A DNA stretch of 33,091 nt from Oscillospiraceae bacterium. GTDB lineage: Bacteria; Bacillota; Clostridia; Oscillospirales; Oscillospiraceae. The notes under the pieces are model-generated. The model was not told the DNA's origin. It saw only the letters and a list, made by a program, of their open reading frames with translations, and ran no database searches. Of the stretch, positions 8,517 through 17,639 are shown one piece after another. Within the stretch, counting starts at the first letter, position 1, and every line of letters begins with the position of its first letter. A program made the translations under genes and the position numbers. The stretch spans positions 1 through 33,091 of the forward strand of contig JAFSZH010000055.1 of NCBI GenBank assembly GCA_017455685.1. The letters run 5' to 3'.

Positions 8517-8545
8517 CAGGGGCGGGGACCCGGTCCCCGCCCCTG
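8517..8545 (-). other. GC-rich inverted repeat between khpA and rimM
   Basis: Arms of 14 bases (8517-8530 and 8532-8545) are perfectly complementary around one central base. No T run follows on the minus strand, so it is not a standard terminator. It could set the rimM-trmD-rsmA-hslO message level by RNA processing or partial attenuation. Confidence 0.55.
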
Positions 8546-8551
8546 TTTAGG

Positions 8552-8782
8552 TCAGTCGAGGATCTCGACGGACACCTTTTTGCCCTCTTTCTGGGCGACG
8601 GCCTTCATCAGCGTACGGATCTCCTTGACGACCCGACCCTGACGGCCGATGACCTTGCCCATATCTCCCGCGGCGACCCGTACTTCAAAGACGGTTTCGC
8701 CTCCGGCTTCGCGCTCGGTCACAGAGACCTCGTCGGCTTTGTCCACGAGACTCTGCACAATGTAGGTCAACAGTTCCTTCAT
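8552..8782 (-). CDS. khpA: KH-domain RNA-binding protein KhpA
   Basis: A 76-residue single KH domain protein (YlqC family), normal length. The nucleic-acid-binding GxxG loop is present as GKVIGRQGRVVKEIR. KhpA pairs with KhpB (Jag/EloR) in Gram-positive bacteria and affects cell elongation and post-transcriptional control. It lies between rpsP and rimM, its usual place in Firmicutes. Confidence 0.95.
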   Translation of the reverse strand: MKELLTYIVQSLVDKADEVSVTEREAGGETVFEVRVAAGDMGKVIGRQGRVVKEIRTLMKAVAQKEGKKVSVEILD

Positions 8783-8802
8783 TATAATCGTGCCTCAGGC
8801 GA

Positions 8803-9039
8803 TCAGGCTTCGGCCTTCTTCAGCAGGGCGCGGACGGTCTCGGTGGGCTGGGCGCCGTTGGCGATCCAGTACTTGGCACGCTCCATGTCGATCTTCACGA
8901 AAGCAGGCTGAGCCAGGGGATCGTAGGTGCCGATCTCTTCGATGAAACGGCCGTCACGGGGAGAATGGCTGTCGGCAACGACGACGCGGTAGTAAGGAGC
9001 TTTCTTGGCACCCATGCGGCGCAGACGGATTTTGACCAT
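8803..9039 (-). CDS. rpsP: 30S ribosomal protein S16
   Basis: A 78-residue S16 with the standard start [18 protein letters not shown] and the [16 protein letters not shown] motif. The reading frame is open further upstream to 9087, but the ATG at 9039 has a proper ribosome binding site (GGAGG at 9052-9048) and matches the family's N-terminus. The 60 bases between ffh and rpsP are AT-rich and hold a weak imperfect hairpin (9069-9087), possibly affecting expression of the downstream genes; I do not call it a terminator. Confidence 0.97.
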   Translation of the reverse strand: MVKIRLRRMGAKKAPYYRVVVADSHSPRDGRFIEEIGTYDPLAQPAFVKIDMERAKYWIANGAQPTETVRALLKKAEA

Positions 9040-9099
9040 GATTTTTTCCTCCAAATAGTAAAATATTTTTATTGCTTTTCGCAACAATAAACGATTTTT

Positions 9100-10437
9100 T
9101 CAGAAGCCGAAAGGCATGCCGCCCCGGCGCATACGCTTCATTTTCTTGCCGGAAAACTGCTTGGCCATGTTCTGCATCATCTCATACTGCTTGAGAAGCC
9201 GGTTCACGTCCACCACCGACACGCCCGCCCCGGCGGCGATCCGCTTTTTCCGGCTGGCGTTCAGCACCGCGGGGTTGTCCCGCTCCTGAGGGGTCATGGA
9301 CAGGATGATGGCCTCGGTGTGGGCCATGGCCTTTTCGTCGATCTGGGCGCCCCGGAGCGCTTTGGCATCCAGCCCGGGGATCATGCCCGCGATGTCCTCC
9401 AGCGAGCCCATGTCCTTCATGGACCGCATCTGGTCCAGATAGTCGGCCAGGGTAAAGCGGTTCTTTTTCAGCTTTTCCGCCATCTCCCGGGCCTTCTGCT
9501 CGTCAAAGCTGGCCTCGGCCTTCTCGATGAGCGTGAGCATGTCTCCCATGCCCAGGATCCGCCCGGCCATCCGGTCGGGATGGAAGACCTCGATGGCGTC
9601 CAGCTTTTCCCCGGTGCCGGCGAACTTGATGGGCTTGCCGGTGACCGCCCGGATGGACAGCGCCGCGCCGCCACGGGCGTCGCCGTCCAGCTTGGTGAGC
9701 ATCACGCCGGTGACGCCCAGCTCCGCGTCGAAGGCGGAGGCGGCGTTCACCGCGTCCTGGCCGATCATGGCGTCGATCACCAGTAGGATCTCCGCCGGGT
9801 CCACGGCGGCCTTGATGCGCCGGAGCTCGTCCATGAGCTGCTCGTCGATGTGCAGCCGTCCGGCGGTGTCCAGAAAGACAAGATCGTTGCCGTGGCGTCT
9901 GGCGTGCTCGACGGCGTGGACCGCGATCTCCACCGGGTCCCCCTGCCCCTCCTGGAACACGGGGATGTCCAGCTTTCTGCCCACGGTCTCTAGCTGCTCG
10001 ATGGCGGCGGGCCGGTACACGTCGCAGGCCGCCAGCAGAGGACGCTTGTTCTGGGTCTTGCGCATCAGCGCCGCCAGCTTGGCACCGTTGGTGGTCTTGC
10101 CCGCGCCCTGCAGGCCCACCAGCATCACCACGCTGGGGGACTTGGAGGAGATGTTCAGCTTCTGGTTTTCCCCGCCCATGAGGGCGCACAGCTCTTCATT
10201 GACGATCTTGATGACCATCTGGGCCGGGGACAGGGCCTCCAGCACCTCCGCGCCGGCGGCGCGCTCGCTGACGGTCTTGACAAAGTCCTTGACGACCTTG
10301 TAGCTGACGTCCGCTTCCAGCAGAGCCAGCCGCACCTCCCGCATGGCTTCCTTCACGTCCTGCTCGGAGAGGCGGCCCTTGCCGCGCAGGGTCTTAAAAA
10401 CGTTATTCAGTTTATCAGACAGGTTTTCAAATGCCAT
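9100..10437 (-). CDS. ffh: Signal recognition particle protein Ffh (SRP54)
   Basis: A 445-residue GTPase that with 4.5S/6S scRNA delivers nascent membrane and secreted proteins to FtsY. N-domain with ALLEADVSYKVVK (38-50); P-loop GLQGAGKTT (108-116); DTAGRLHIDEQLM around 190; TKLDGDARGGAALS around 250; then a methionine-rich M domain (about 300-445) with MIPGLDAK and a basic FSGKKMKRMRRGGMPFGF tail. Length is normal. Its start overlaps the end of ylxM by 11 bases, indicating coupling. rpsP follows 60 bases later. Confidence 0.97.
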   Translation of the reverse strand: MAFENLSDKLNNVFKTLRGKGRLSEQDVKEAMREVRLALLEADVSYKVVKDFVKTVSERAAGAEVLEALSPAQMVIKIVNEELCALMGGENQKLNISSKSPSVVMLVGLQGAGKTTNGAKLAALMRKTQNKRPLLAACDVYRPAAIEQLETVGRKLDIPVFQEGQGDPVEIAVHAVEHARRHGNDLVFLDTAGRLHIDEQLMDELRRIKAAVDPAEILLVIDAMIGQDAVNAASAFDAELGVTGVMLTKLDGDARGGAALSIRAVTGKPIKFAGTGEKLDAIEVFHPDRMAGRILGMGDMLTLIEKAEASFDEQKAREMAEKLKKNRFTLADYLDQMRSMKDMGSLEDIAGMIPGLDAKALRGAQIDEKAMAHTEAIILSMTPQERDNPAVLNASRKKRIAAGAGVSVVDVNRLLKQYEMMQNMAKQFSGKKMKRMRRGGMPFGF

Positions 10438-10813
10438 GTCGCAGCTCCTGTAGGTCCTCCCGGAGTTCCCGGGCCAGCGCCGCCGTCTCCCCGGAGGTCT
10501 CCGCCTGCAGCCGGGCGAGTTTTTCCTCCGCCCGGGCGATCACCGTCCGGGACCGGGCGAACCGGGCCACCAGGCCGGTCTTGTCCTCATAGCGGCGCAT
10601 GCTCTCCTCCGCACGGCGGATGATGTCCCACACGCCCTGCCGGGAGATCCCCTCCCCCATGGCGATTTCGGCCAGAGAGAGGTCCTCGTTATAGTGCAGG
10701 TCGAAGTATTCCTTCTGCTTGTCGGTCAGGAGCTCGCCGTAAAAGTCGAACAGCATGGTGCGAAACAACGCCGCGTCCATCTCCGGTGTACGGCTCTGCT
10801 CCGCTTCTGTCAT
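10427..10813 (-). CDS. ylxM: SRP-associated helix-turn-helix protein YlxM
   Basis: A 128-residue YlxM/p13 family protein, encoded next to ffh in most Firmicutes and in streptococci shown to modulate SRP. It has a sigma-factor-like HTH: TDKQKEYFDLHYNEDLSLAE followed by GISRQGVWDIIRRAE. The ATG at 10813 is preceded by AGGAGG and excludes a longer open frame to 10885 that would run through the promoter. It is the first gene of the eight-gene operon, 44 bases from the -10 box. Confidence 0.93.
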   Translation of the reverse strand: MTEAEQSRTPEMDAALFRTMLFDFYGELLTDKQKEYFDLHYNEDLSLAEIAMGEGISRQGVWDIIRRAEESMRRYEDKTGLVARFARSRTVIARAEEKLARLQAETSGETAALARELREDLQELRHGI

Positions 10814-10856
10814 TATCCGGCGCCTCCTGTCAAGTATATTCCCTTGCCACCGTGGC

Positions 10857-10885
10857 ATTATACCCGGTCCCGGCCGTTCTGTCAA
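10857..10885 (-). promoter_or_regulatory. Consensus sigma-A promoter of the ylxM-ffh-...-hslO operon
   Basis: On the minus strand TTGACA (10885-10880), exactly 17 bases, then TATAAT (10862-10857): a perfect match to the vegetative consensus. It fits a constitutive housekeeping operon. On the opposite strand a TTGACA (10896-10901) with a poor -10 may drive the divergent glucan synthase gene. Confidence 0.92.
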
Positions 10886-10976
10886 GGGTTTTTCTTTGAC
10901 AGTCTTGCCGTTACGGAAGAATATTCCCGCCGTGCCGGGAAAAACTGTGATTTGACAACGAACACAGGAGAAGATT

Positions 10977-13900
10977 ATGGGATCGACGTATATTCCTCTT
11001 GATAAACTCCCCGATCATGCCCGCCGCTATGCCCGCTCGCTGAGCGTGAACGGCACGGTGCCTGCCCGCTCCCTTCGCCGGGAGGGCCGGCGCGCCGCCG
11101 CCGTACTGCGGCGGCGGGAACAGGCGTATCAGCGAACCGCGGACGTCGCTCTGCCGGAGGCGGGGCGCTGGATGCTGGACAACGCCTGGTTGATCCGCCG
11201 GGAGTGCGACGCCGCTCTGGCCGCTCTGGGCTCCGGCGGCTCCCTCCGGGCCGCGGCGGGACAGGCTGTGGTCTTGCTTCTGTGCCGGGAGCTGCTGCGC
11301 TCCGGGGACGGAGAGCTGACGGAGGAGCGTCTGGGGGCGTTCCTCTCCGGTTTTCAGGCGCGCATTCCCCTTCTGCGGCGGGAGCTGGGGCTGCTGCCTG
11401 CGGCGCTGCGGCTGGCGATGATCGGGACCATGGCCTCGGAATATAGCCGAAAAGAGCCGGACGGGGACCGCTGCGGCGTGCTGTTCACCGCGCTTCGGCG
11501 GCTCTCCGCCATGGATCTGGGCGCGGCGCTGGAGGAAGCGGACAGTCTTGACCGGCTGCTCCGCTTCGACCCCGCCGGCGTCTATTCCCGGATGGACCGG
11601 GCCTCCCGGGCGTATTATCTGCGCCGGGTGGAGGCCCTTGCCCGGAAAAACCGCCTCTCGGAGACCTCCGTCGCGGAAAAGGCGCTGGATCTGGCTGCCA
11701 AAGGGGAAGACGAGTATACCCGGCACGTGGGGACCTACCTTCTGGACCGGCCGCTGGGCGAGCGGAGTCGGGAACGCCGTGGGACGGGCTACGCTGCGCT
11801 GAACGCCGTCCTGCCGCTTCTGCTTGCCGGGGCGCTGGGACTGCTCCTCCGATCCTCGGCGGCGTTTTTCCTGGCGCTGCTGCCCCTCTCCCAGCTGGTG
11901 AAGGAGACGGCGGACCGGGTGGCACTGGGGCTCACGCCTCCCTGTCAGCTGCCCCGGCTGGCGCTGAAAACCGGCGTGCCCCCGGAGGGGAAGACTCTGT
12001 GCGTGATCTCCGTGCTGCTATCCGGGGAGGCCGCCGCCGACAGGGCCCTCCGGCGCCTGGAGGAATTCCGAATGGCCTCCCGGGATTGCGGCGAGGGGCT
12101 GGCCCTGGGGCTGCTGTGCGACTTACCGGAGAGCCGGGAGATCCTGTCCACCGCAGATCAGGCCCTGCTGCTCCGGGTCAAGGCCGGGGCGGATGAGCTG
12201 AACCGGCGATATGACGGGGGCTTTTTCGTCTTCTCCCGGGAGCGGAGCTGGTCGGAGGATTCCCGCCGGTTCTCTCCCCGGGAGCGGAAACGGGGCGCCA
12301 TCCATGAGCTCTGCCGTCTGCTGGACGGGCAGAGCTCCGAACTGGAGCTGCTCTCCGGGGAGGCGGAAGCCCTTCAGGGCGCTGTCTACGTGCTGACGCT
12401 GGACGAGGACACCCGGCTGGAGCCGGGAGCGGCCCGGGCCATGATCGGCACGGCCCTCCACCCGCTGAACCGGCCTGTGGTCGAACCCGAACAGGGCCGG
12501 GTGGTGCAGAGCCATGGCGTGCTCCAGCCCCGGCTGGCCGTGGGGCTTTCCGACGCCAACAAAACGGGCTTCGCCCGGCTGTTCGCCCCACAAGGCGGCG
12601 GCGACCCTTACGGCTCCAACGCGGGAGAACTTTATATGGACCTCTTCCGCAGCGGCGGCTTTGCCGGGAAAGGGCTGATCCATATCCGTTCCTATCTGGA
12701 TTGCGCCGCGGACCGTCTGCCGGACAATCTGGTGCTGAGCCACGACGCTCTGGAGGGAGCTTATCTCCGTGGCGGGCTGATCAACGACGTGGAGCTCACC
12801 GACGGCTTCCCCGCCGGGGCGCGGAGCTGGCTCACCCGGCTGCACCGCTGGACCCGTGGGGACTGGCAGAACCTGCCCTGGGTCTTTTCCCCCGGGGCCC
12901 AGCTGCCGCTGATCGAGCGCTGGCGGCTGTGGGATTCCCTGCGCCGCTCGCTGCTGCCTCCCGCCCTGCTCTCGGCGCTGGCCGCCTGGTTCCTCCGGCC
13001 GGATGCCGGAACGATGGCCGCCGCGGTCACGGCGGCGCTGTGCCTGCTCTCCCCTCTATTCAACGCGCTGGCGGATGCCGCTGCCCGGGGAAGACTCCTC
13101 CCGCTGCGGTTCCACTGTGCGGTCCTGTCCGGTCCCCGGGGCGAGGTGATGCGCTGTATCGCCCGCTTCATCCTGCTGCCCCAGGAGGCCTGGACCTGCT
13201 TCTCCGCCGCGGTCAGCGCCCTGTGGAGGATGACCGTCACCCACAAAAACCTGCTCCAATGGACCACCGCACAGCAGGACGAAGCCCGGGGAAAGGAGGG
13301 GCCCGGGGTGCTCTATCGGTCCATGTGGTTCTCCCCGGCGGCAGGCTGCGTGCTGCTTTCCGCCTCTCCCCTGCCCGCGGGTCTGGCCGCGGGGCTGCTG
13401 TGGCTGGCAGCCCCGCTCCTTTTCCATGCCCTGAGCCGGAAGAAAACGGGGAAGCCCGCCCTGCCTCCGGAGGACCGGGACTGGCTGCTGCGCCGGTGTG
13501 CGGAGATCTGGCGGTATTTCCGGGACAACTGCGTGCCGGAGGACCACTTCCTCCCGCCGGACAACGTGCAGTTCTCCCCGCCGGCGGAAAAGGCCGGGCG
13601 GATCAGCCCCACCAATCTGGGGCTCTCCCTGCTCAGCGCCCTGTGCGCGCTGAAGCTGGGCGTGGCCAAACGGCAGGAGGCCCTGGGGCTGTGCGAAAAC
13701 CTGCTCTCCGCGGCCGAAAGGATGCCCAAATGGAAGGGTCACCTCTATAACTGGACGGACACCGCCACCCTGCAGCCGCTGCAGCCGGGGTATATCTCCA
13801 CGGTGGACAGCGGGAATCTGGCCGGATGCCTGCTGGCCGGGGCTGCGGCCCTCCGGGAACAGGGGGCCCACGCTCTGGCCGCGCGCTGCGACGCCCTGCG

Positions 13901-16900
13901 GCTGGCCATGGACTTCCGGCCGCTGTACGACGAGCGCCGGGATTTCTTCCGCATCGGACTCATTCCCGGCGGGCAGGCTTCCGAGAGCTGGTACGATCTG
14001 ATGGAGAGCGAGGAGCGGCTCACCGGCTATATCGCCGTGGCCTCGGGCCAGGCGCCCCGGAAGCACTGGAAACGGCTGAGCCGGGCCCAGGTGGGTCTCC
14101 GGAGTTACCGGGGCATGGTCAGCTGGAGCGGCACCATGTTCGAGTATCTGATGCCGGAGCTGCTGCTGCCGCTGTACGGCGGCTCCCATCTGGCCGAGAG
14201 CTCCCGTTTCGCCGTGTACGCCCAGAGGAAAACGCCCGCGGGACCCGACGGCCTCTGGGGCGTTTCGGAGAGCGCCGTGGCCACGCTGGACGCGGGGATG
14301 CACTACCGCTACAGGGCCAATGGCTGCGCCGCCCTGTCCCTGAGCCGGGACGGGCAGAGCCGTGTGATCGCCCCGTACGGTAGCTTCCTCACGCTGATGG
14401 TCAGCCCCCGGGCGGCCATGCAGAACCTGCGGAAGCTGGAACGGCCGGAGTATATGGGCCCCTACGGTTTCTGGGAAGCCGTGGACTTCACCCCCGGCCG
14501 GGGCGGAGAAAACGGCGCTCCCGTGCAGTGCGCCATGGTCCACCACCTGGGCATGAGTCTGGTCGCCATGACCAACGTTCTGTGCGACCAGGCGCCCCGG
14601 CGCTGGTTTATGTCCGATCCTGCCATGGCCGCCTACGCCGGTTTGCTGCAGGAAAAGATCCCCCTGGACGGCCGGGTGATCCGGACGGTCCGGCGGGAAC
14701 GGTCCGTCCCCGCCGGGCATCTCTCCCGGACGGAAGAGCCCCGGCGCCGGGGACAGGGCACGAACTATCTCTTTCCCCGGGCGCAGGCCCTGTCCAACGG
14801 GATCTATCATCTGCTCGTCACCGAGTCCGGCGTCAGCCGGGCCCGGTGGGGAGATTTGGAGGTCTACCGGTCCGACGCCGATCTGCCCGGCCGTTCCCAC
14901 GGCGCAGAGCTTTTCCTCCGGCAGGGAGAAAAGCTCGTTTCCCTGCTGCCCCGGCCCGGGGAGCCGGGAGATTTCTCCTGGGAGTTTTCCGGCGATCAGG
15001 CGGTGCTGACCGGGACGCTCCACGGCCTCCGGTGGACGGTCTCGGCGGCAGTATCCGTCTCCCACGCGGGAGAGGTGCGCCGCGTCGTTCTCCACCGGGA
15101 GGATAGCGCCCCGGAAGCGGAGCTTTTCTTCGCTCTGGAGCCAGCGCTTCTGCCCGAGCGGGACCGGCGGGCCCATCCCTCCTTTGCCCGGCTGGGTATC
15201 TCCACGCGGGAAAAGGACGGGGTCCTTCTCCTGCGCCGTCTGGCAAGAGGCGGGCAGAGAGAGCGCTTTCTCGCTCTGGCTGTCAGCCGGAAGGCGGCGT
15301 ATTCCTCCGACTTCCAAACCTTTCCGGGCCGGGGCGGCGGAAAAACTTTCGCGTCCAACACCGGCTGGCAGAGCGAATGCCTGCTTTGCGCCCGGGTGGA
15401 CCTTCCCCGGGGCGAGGCGGACAATCTCGTCACCTTCGCCCTCTGTGCGGATCAGTCGGAGGACCGGGCCGTTGCCGGGGCCGGAGCCATGCTCCGGGAG
15501 GAGACGTTTTATTCCATGACCTCCGCCTTTGCCGCCCGGTGGGAACTCACCCGGGAGGACGCGGACGCCGCCATGGAGCTGCTGCGCTGTCTGCTCCGGC
15601 CGGAGGTGCCCCGGGAGGCCCGGGCGCTCCCCGCCTGCCGCCGGGAAGCCCTGTGGGCGCTGGGGATCTCCGGGGACCTGCCCATCCACGCCGTGGAATG
15701 TACCCGGGAGCTGGCGGTGACCGCGTCGCTTGGGCACCTGCGGCGCTATGCCCTGCTGCGCCAGTGCGGCGTGCGTTTCGATCTGGTGTTTCTCACCCCG
15801 GATGAGGGAGAGTATTTCGATGCCTGCCGGAAAGCCATCCGGGAGGCCATGGAGATGATGGAGCTGGGAGCGCTGTCGGGCAGCCCCGGCGGGGTGTATT
15901 TTGCCTCTCTGGAACGGGATCGGGAGACGCTACTCTCTTCGGCCGCTGTGTGGAACAGCGGAGAGACCGTCCCACCCCTCCCCGAGCGGACAGAAACCGG
16001 ATATATCGCCCCTCCCGCCCCCGTCTCCCGGGGCGGGAAGCCCGCGTGGCGCTTTGAGGAGAACCTTTCCTTTACCTTCTCCCCCGGAACGGCCCTGCCG
16101 GGTCGGTGCTGGAGCAACATGCTCTTCGGCGGAGAACTGGGCTGGGCCGCCGCCGAGTGCGGCACCGGGGCGCTGTGGTATCGCAATGCCCGGGAGTGCC
16201 CCCTGCTCCCCTGGCGGGGCGACCCGCTCTCCACGACGGGGCCGGAACTGCTCTGGGCGGAGATCGACGGGCAGGCCGTGTCCTTCTTTGCCGATGGCCT
16301 GTGCGAGGATGAAACCGTCACCTATGGCTTCGGCAAGGCGGTGTGGCGCAAGACGTTTCACGGCGCGTCGCTGCGGCTGACCGCTTTTCTCCCCGTGGAC
16401 AAAAGCGTACGCTGCTTCCTGCTGGAGAGCAGCCGCCCGGTGCGGGTGCGCTGGCTGGCGCCGCTGCAGCTTTCCGCTGAGCCTGAGGACGCCCGAAGCT
16501 GCTTCATCACCCGGCAGGGCAACGCCCTCACAGCGGAAAACCCCCGCTGCGCATTTACCGGCGTGCGCCTTACGGCCCGATGCTCCCGGCTCTGGGAAAA
16601 CTGGGCCACGGACACGGCGGCGTCCCTCTTCGGAACGGCCGAACAGACTCCCCGGAGCGGAGATCCCGGCTTTTGCGGGGAGTTCACACTGTCCGGAAAG
16701 GCCGTGCTGCTCTGCGGCACGGAGGACGCGCCGGAGCTCCTCTCCCCGGAGCGGGCCGAGGCCGCCCTCGCCAGTACCGAAAATGTCTGGCGCGCCAGAG
16801 TCTCCCGGCTCCGGGGCCGGGGTATGGAACCGGAGCTGCTCCCCCTGCTCAACGGCTGGGCCGCTTATCAGGCCCTGAGCTGCCGCATTCTTGGTCGCTC

Positions 16901-17639
16901 CGGCGCGTATCAGAGCGGCGGGGCCGTGGGCTTCCGGGATCAGTTGCAAGATTATGTAAACTTAATGCCGCTGGACCCGGCCGCTTGCCGCCGGCATATC
17001 CTCACCTGCTGCGCCCATCAGTTCACCGAGGGGGACGTGCAGCACTGGTGGCATCCTGGGGAGGGGCTGACTGACAAGGGCGTGCGCACCCGGTGCAGCG
17101 ACGATCTGCTGTGGCTGCCCTGGGCGGCCTGCGAATACGCCGACGCCACGGGAGACTCTTCGATTTGGGAGGAAACCGTTCCGTTTCTGTCCTCTCCGCC
17201 TCTGGCCGAGGGGGAGCGGAGCCGCTACGAGCTGCCGCAGCTCGCCGGGGAGCGCGGCACGGTGCTGGAGCACTGCCGCCGGGCGGTGGGGCTGGTCCTC
17301 GCCCGGGGCGTGGGTCCCCACGGCCTGCTGAAGATCGGCGGAGGGGACTGGAACGACAGCTTCGACGCCATGGGGGACCGAGCTGAGAGCGTATGGCTCA
17401 CCTGGTTCGCCTCGACGGTATGCCTGTGGCTCTCGGAGCGACTGGGTCCGCCGGACGGTCTGGAACGGACGAAATACGCGGAAATGTCCCGGGTCCTGGG
17501 GCTCTCGGCCAACGAGGCCTGGGCGGAGGATCGTTATCTGCGGGGCTGGTACGGCGACGGGACGCCTCTGGGCGCTCCCTCCGGCCGGGCCTGCCGGGTG
17601 GACGGCGTGGCCCAGAGCTTTGCTGCCTTCTGTCCCTAG
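10977..17639 (+). CDS. Cyclic beta-1,2-glucan synthase-like protein (GT84 + glycoamylase-like + GH94), ended early by TAG
   Basis: A 2220-residue open frame from an ATG with AGGAG at 10966-10970. Order: a hydrophobic pair (about 272-310); a GT84 domain with TLDEDTRL (about 474), LSHDALEGAYLRGG (about 587) and RLHRWTRGDWQ (about 621); membrane segments (about 655-700 and 790-820); a glycoamylase-like domain (about 855-1215) with GLIPGG, SWSGTMFEYLMP and VHHLGMSLVA; beta-supersandwich modules; and a GH94 phosphorylase-type domain whose FRDQLQD places the catalytic Asp near 1988. Family members initiate, elongate, cyclise and trim beta-1,2-glucan at the inner membrane. The open frame stops at TAG 17637-17639 inside the conserved GH94 AQS(F/W)A region; the same frame then encodes the missing C-terminus to 18143 (2388 codons plus stop in total). 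It is either a recent nonsense mutant or a readthrough product. Cyclic product is inferred from family only. Confidence 0.85.
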   Translation: MGSTYIPLDKLPDHARRYARSLSVNGTVPARSLRREGRRAAAVLRRREQAYQRTADVALPEAGRWMLDNAWLIRRECDAALAALGSGGSLRAAAGQAVVLLLCRELLRSGDGELTEERLGAFLSGFQARIPLLRRELGLLPAALRLAMIGTMASEYSRKEPDGDRCGVLFTALRRLSAMDLGAALEEADSLDRLLRFDPAGVYSRMDRASRAYYLRRVEALARKNRLSETSVAEKALDLAAKGEDEYTRHVGTYLLDRPLGERSRERRGTGYAALNAVLPLLLAGALGLLLRSSAAFFLALLPLSQLVKETADRVALGLTPPCQLPRLALKTGVPPEGKTLCVISVLLSGEAAADRALRRLEEFRMASRDCGEGLALGLLCDLPESREILSTADQALLLRVKAGADELNRRYDGGFFVFSRERSWSEDSRRFSPRERKRGAIHELCRLLDGQSSELELLSGEAEALQGAVYVLTLDEDTRLEPGAARAMIGTALHPLNRPVVEPEQGRVVQSHGVLQPRLAVGLSDANKTGFARLFAPQGGGDPYGSNAGELYMDLFRSGGFAGKGLIHIRSYLDCAADRLPDNLVLSHDALEGAYLRGGLINDVELTDGFPAGARSWLTRLHRWTRGDWQNLPWVFSPGAQLPLIERWRLWDSLRRSLLPPALLSALAAWFLRPDAGTMAAAVTAALCLLSPLFNALADAAARGRLLPLRFHCAVLSGPRGEVMRCIARFILLPQEAWTCFSAAVSALWRMTVTHKNLLQWTTAQQDEARGKEGPGVLYRSMWFSPAAGCVLLSASPLPAGLAAGLLWLAAPLLFHALSRKKTGKPALPPEDRDWLLRRCAEIWRYFRDNCVPEDHFLPPDNVQFSPPAEKAGRISPTNLGLSLLSALCALKLGVAKRQEALGLCENLLSAAERMPKWKGHLYNWTDTATLQPLQPGYISTVDSGNLAGCLLAGAAALREQGAHALAARCDALRLAMDFRPLYDERRDFFRIGLIPGGQASESWYDLMESEERLTGYIAVASGQAPRKHWKRLSRAQVGLRSYRGMVSWSGTMFEYLMPELLLPLYGGSHLAESSRFAVYAQRKTPAGPDGLWGVSESAVATLDAGMHYRYRANGCAALSLSRDGQSRVIAPYGSFLTLMVSPRAAMQNLRKLERPEYMGPYGFWEAVDFTPGRGGENGAPVQCAMVHHLGMSLVAMTNVLCDQAPRRWFMSDPAMAAYAGLLQEKIPLDGRVIRTVRRERSVPAGHLSRTEEPRRRGQGTNYLFPRAQALSNGIYHLLVTESGVSRARWGDLEVYRSDADLPGRSHGAELFLRQGEKLVSLLPRPGEPGDFSWEFSGDQAVLTGTLHGLRWTVSAAVSVSHAGEVRRVVLHREDSAPEAELFFALEPALLPERDRRAHPSFARLGISTREKDGVLLLRRLARGGQRERFLALAVSRKAAYSSDFQTFPGRGGGKTFASNTGWQSECLLCARVDLPRGEADNLVTFALCADQSEDRAVAGAGAMLREETFYSMTSAFAARWELTREDADAAMELLRCLLRPEVPREARALPACRREALWALGISGDLPIHAVECTRELAVTASLGHLRRYALLRQCGVRFDLVFLTPDEGEYFDACRKAIREAMEMMELGALSGSPGGVYFASLERDRETLLSSAAVWNSGETVPPLPERTETGYIAPPAPVSRGGKPAWRFEENLSFTFSPGTALPGRCWSNMLFGGELGWAAAECGTGALWYRNARECPLLPWRGDPLSTTGPELLWAEIDGQAVSFFADGLCEDETVTYGFGKAVWRKTFHGASLRLTAFLPVDKSVRCFLLESSRPVRVRWLAPLQLSAEPEDARSCFITRQGNALTAENPRCAFTGVRLTARCSRLWENWATDTAASLFGTAEQTPRSGDPGFCGEFTLSGKAVLLCGTEDAPELLSPERAEAALASTENVWRARVSRLRGRGMEPELLPLLNGWAAYQALSCRILGRSGAYQSGGAVGFRDQLQDYVNLMPLDPAACRRHILTCCAHQFTEGDVQHWWHPGEGLTDKGVRTRCSDDLLWLPWAACEYADATGDSSIWEETVPFLSSPPLAEGERSRYELPQLAGERGTVLEHCRRAVGLVLARGVGPHGLLKIGGGDWNDSFDAMGDRAESVWLTWFASTVCLWLSERLGPPDGLERTKYAEMSRVLGLSANEAWAEDRYLRGWYGDGTPLGAPSGRACRVDGVAQSFAAFCP
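16951..16962 (+). repeat. 12-base core of the XerD-arm repeat, copy D (inside the GH94 domain)
   Basis: ATTATGTAAACT, identical to bases 2-13 of the 15-mer copies A, B and C; the following bases are TAA instead of AA. It is coded as D-Y-V-N-L with AT-rich codons in a strongly GC-biased gene, right after the catalytic FRDQLQD motif. Confidence 0.5.

Noticed and set aside
13056-15737. An 893-codon open frame on the minus strand opposite the glucan synthase gene
   Set aside because: Long antisense frames are expected in GC-rich coding DNA; its translation is Pro/Gly/Arg/His-rich without family motifs and it lies wholly under a gene with clear domains.
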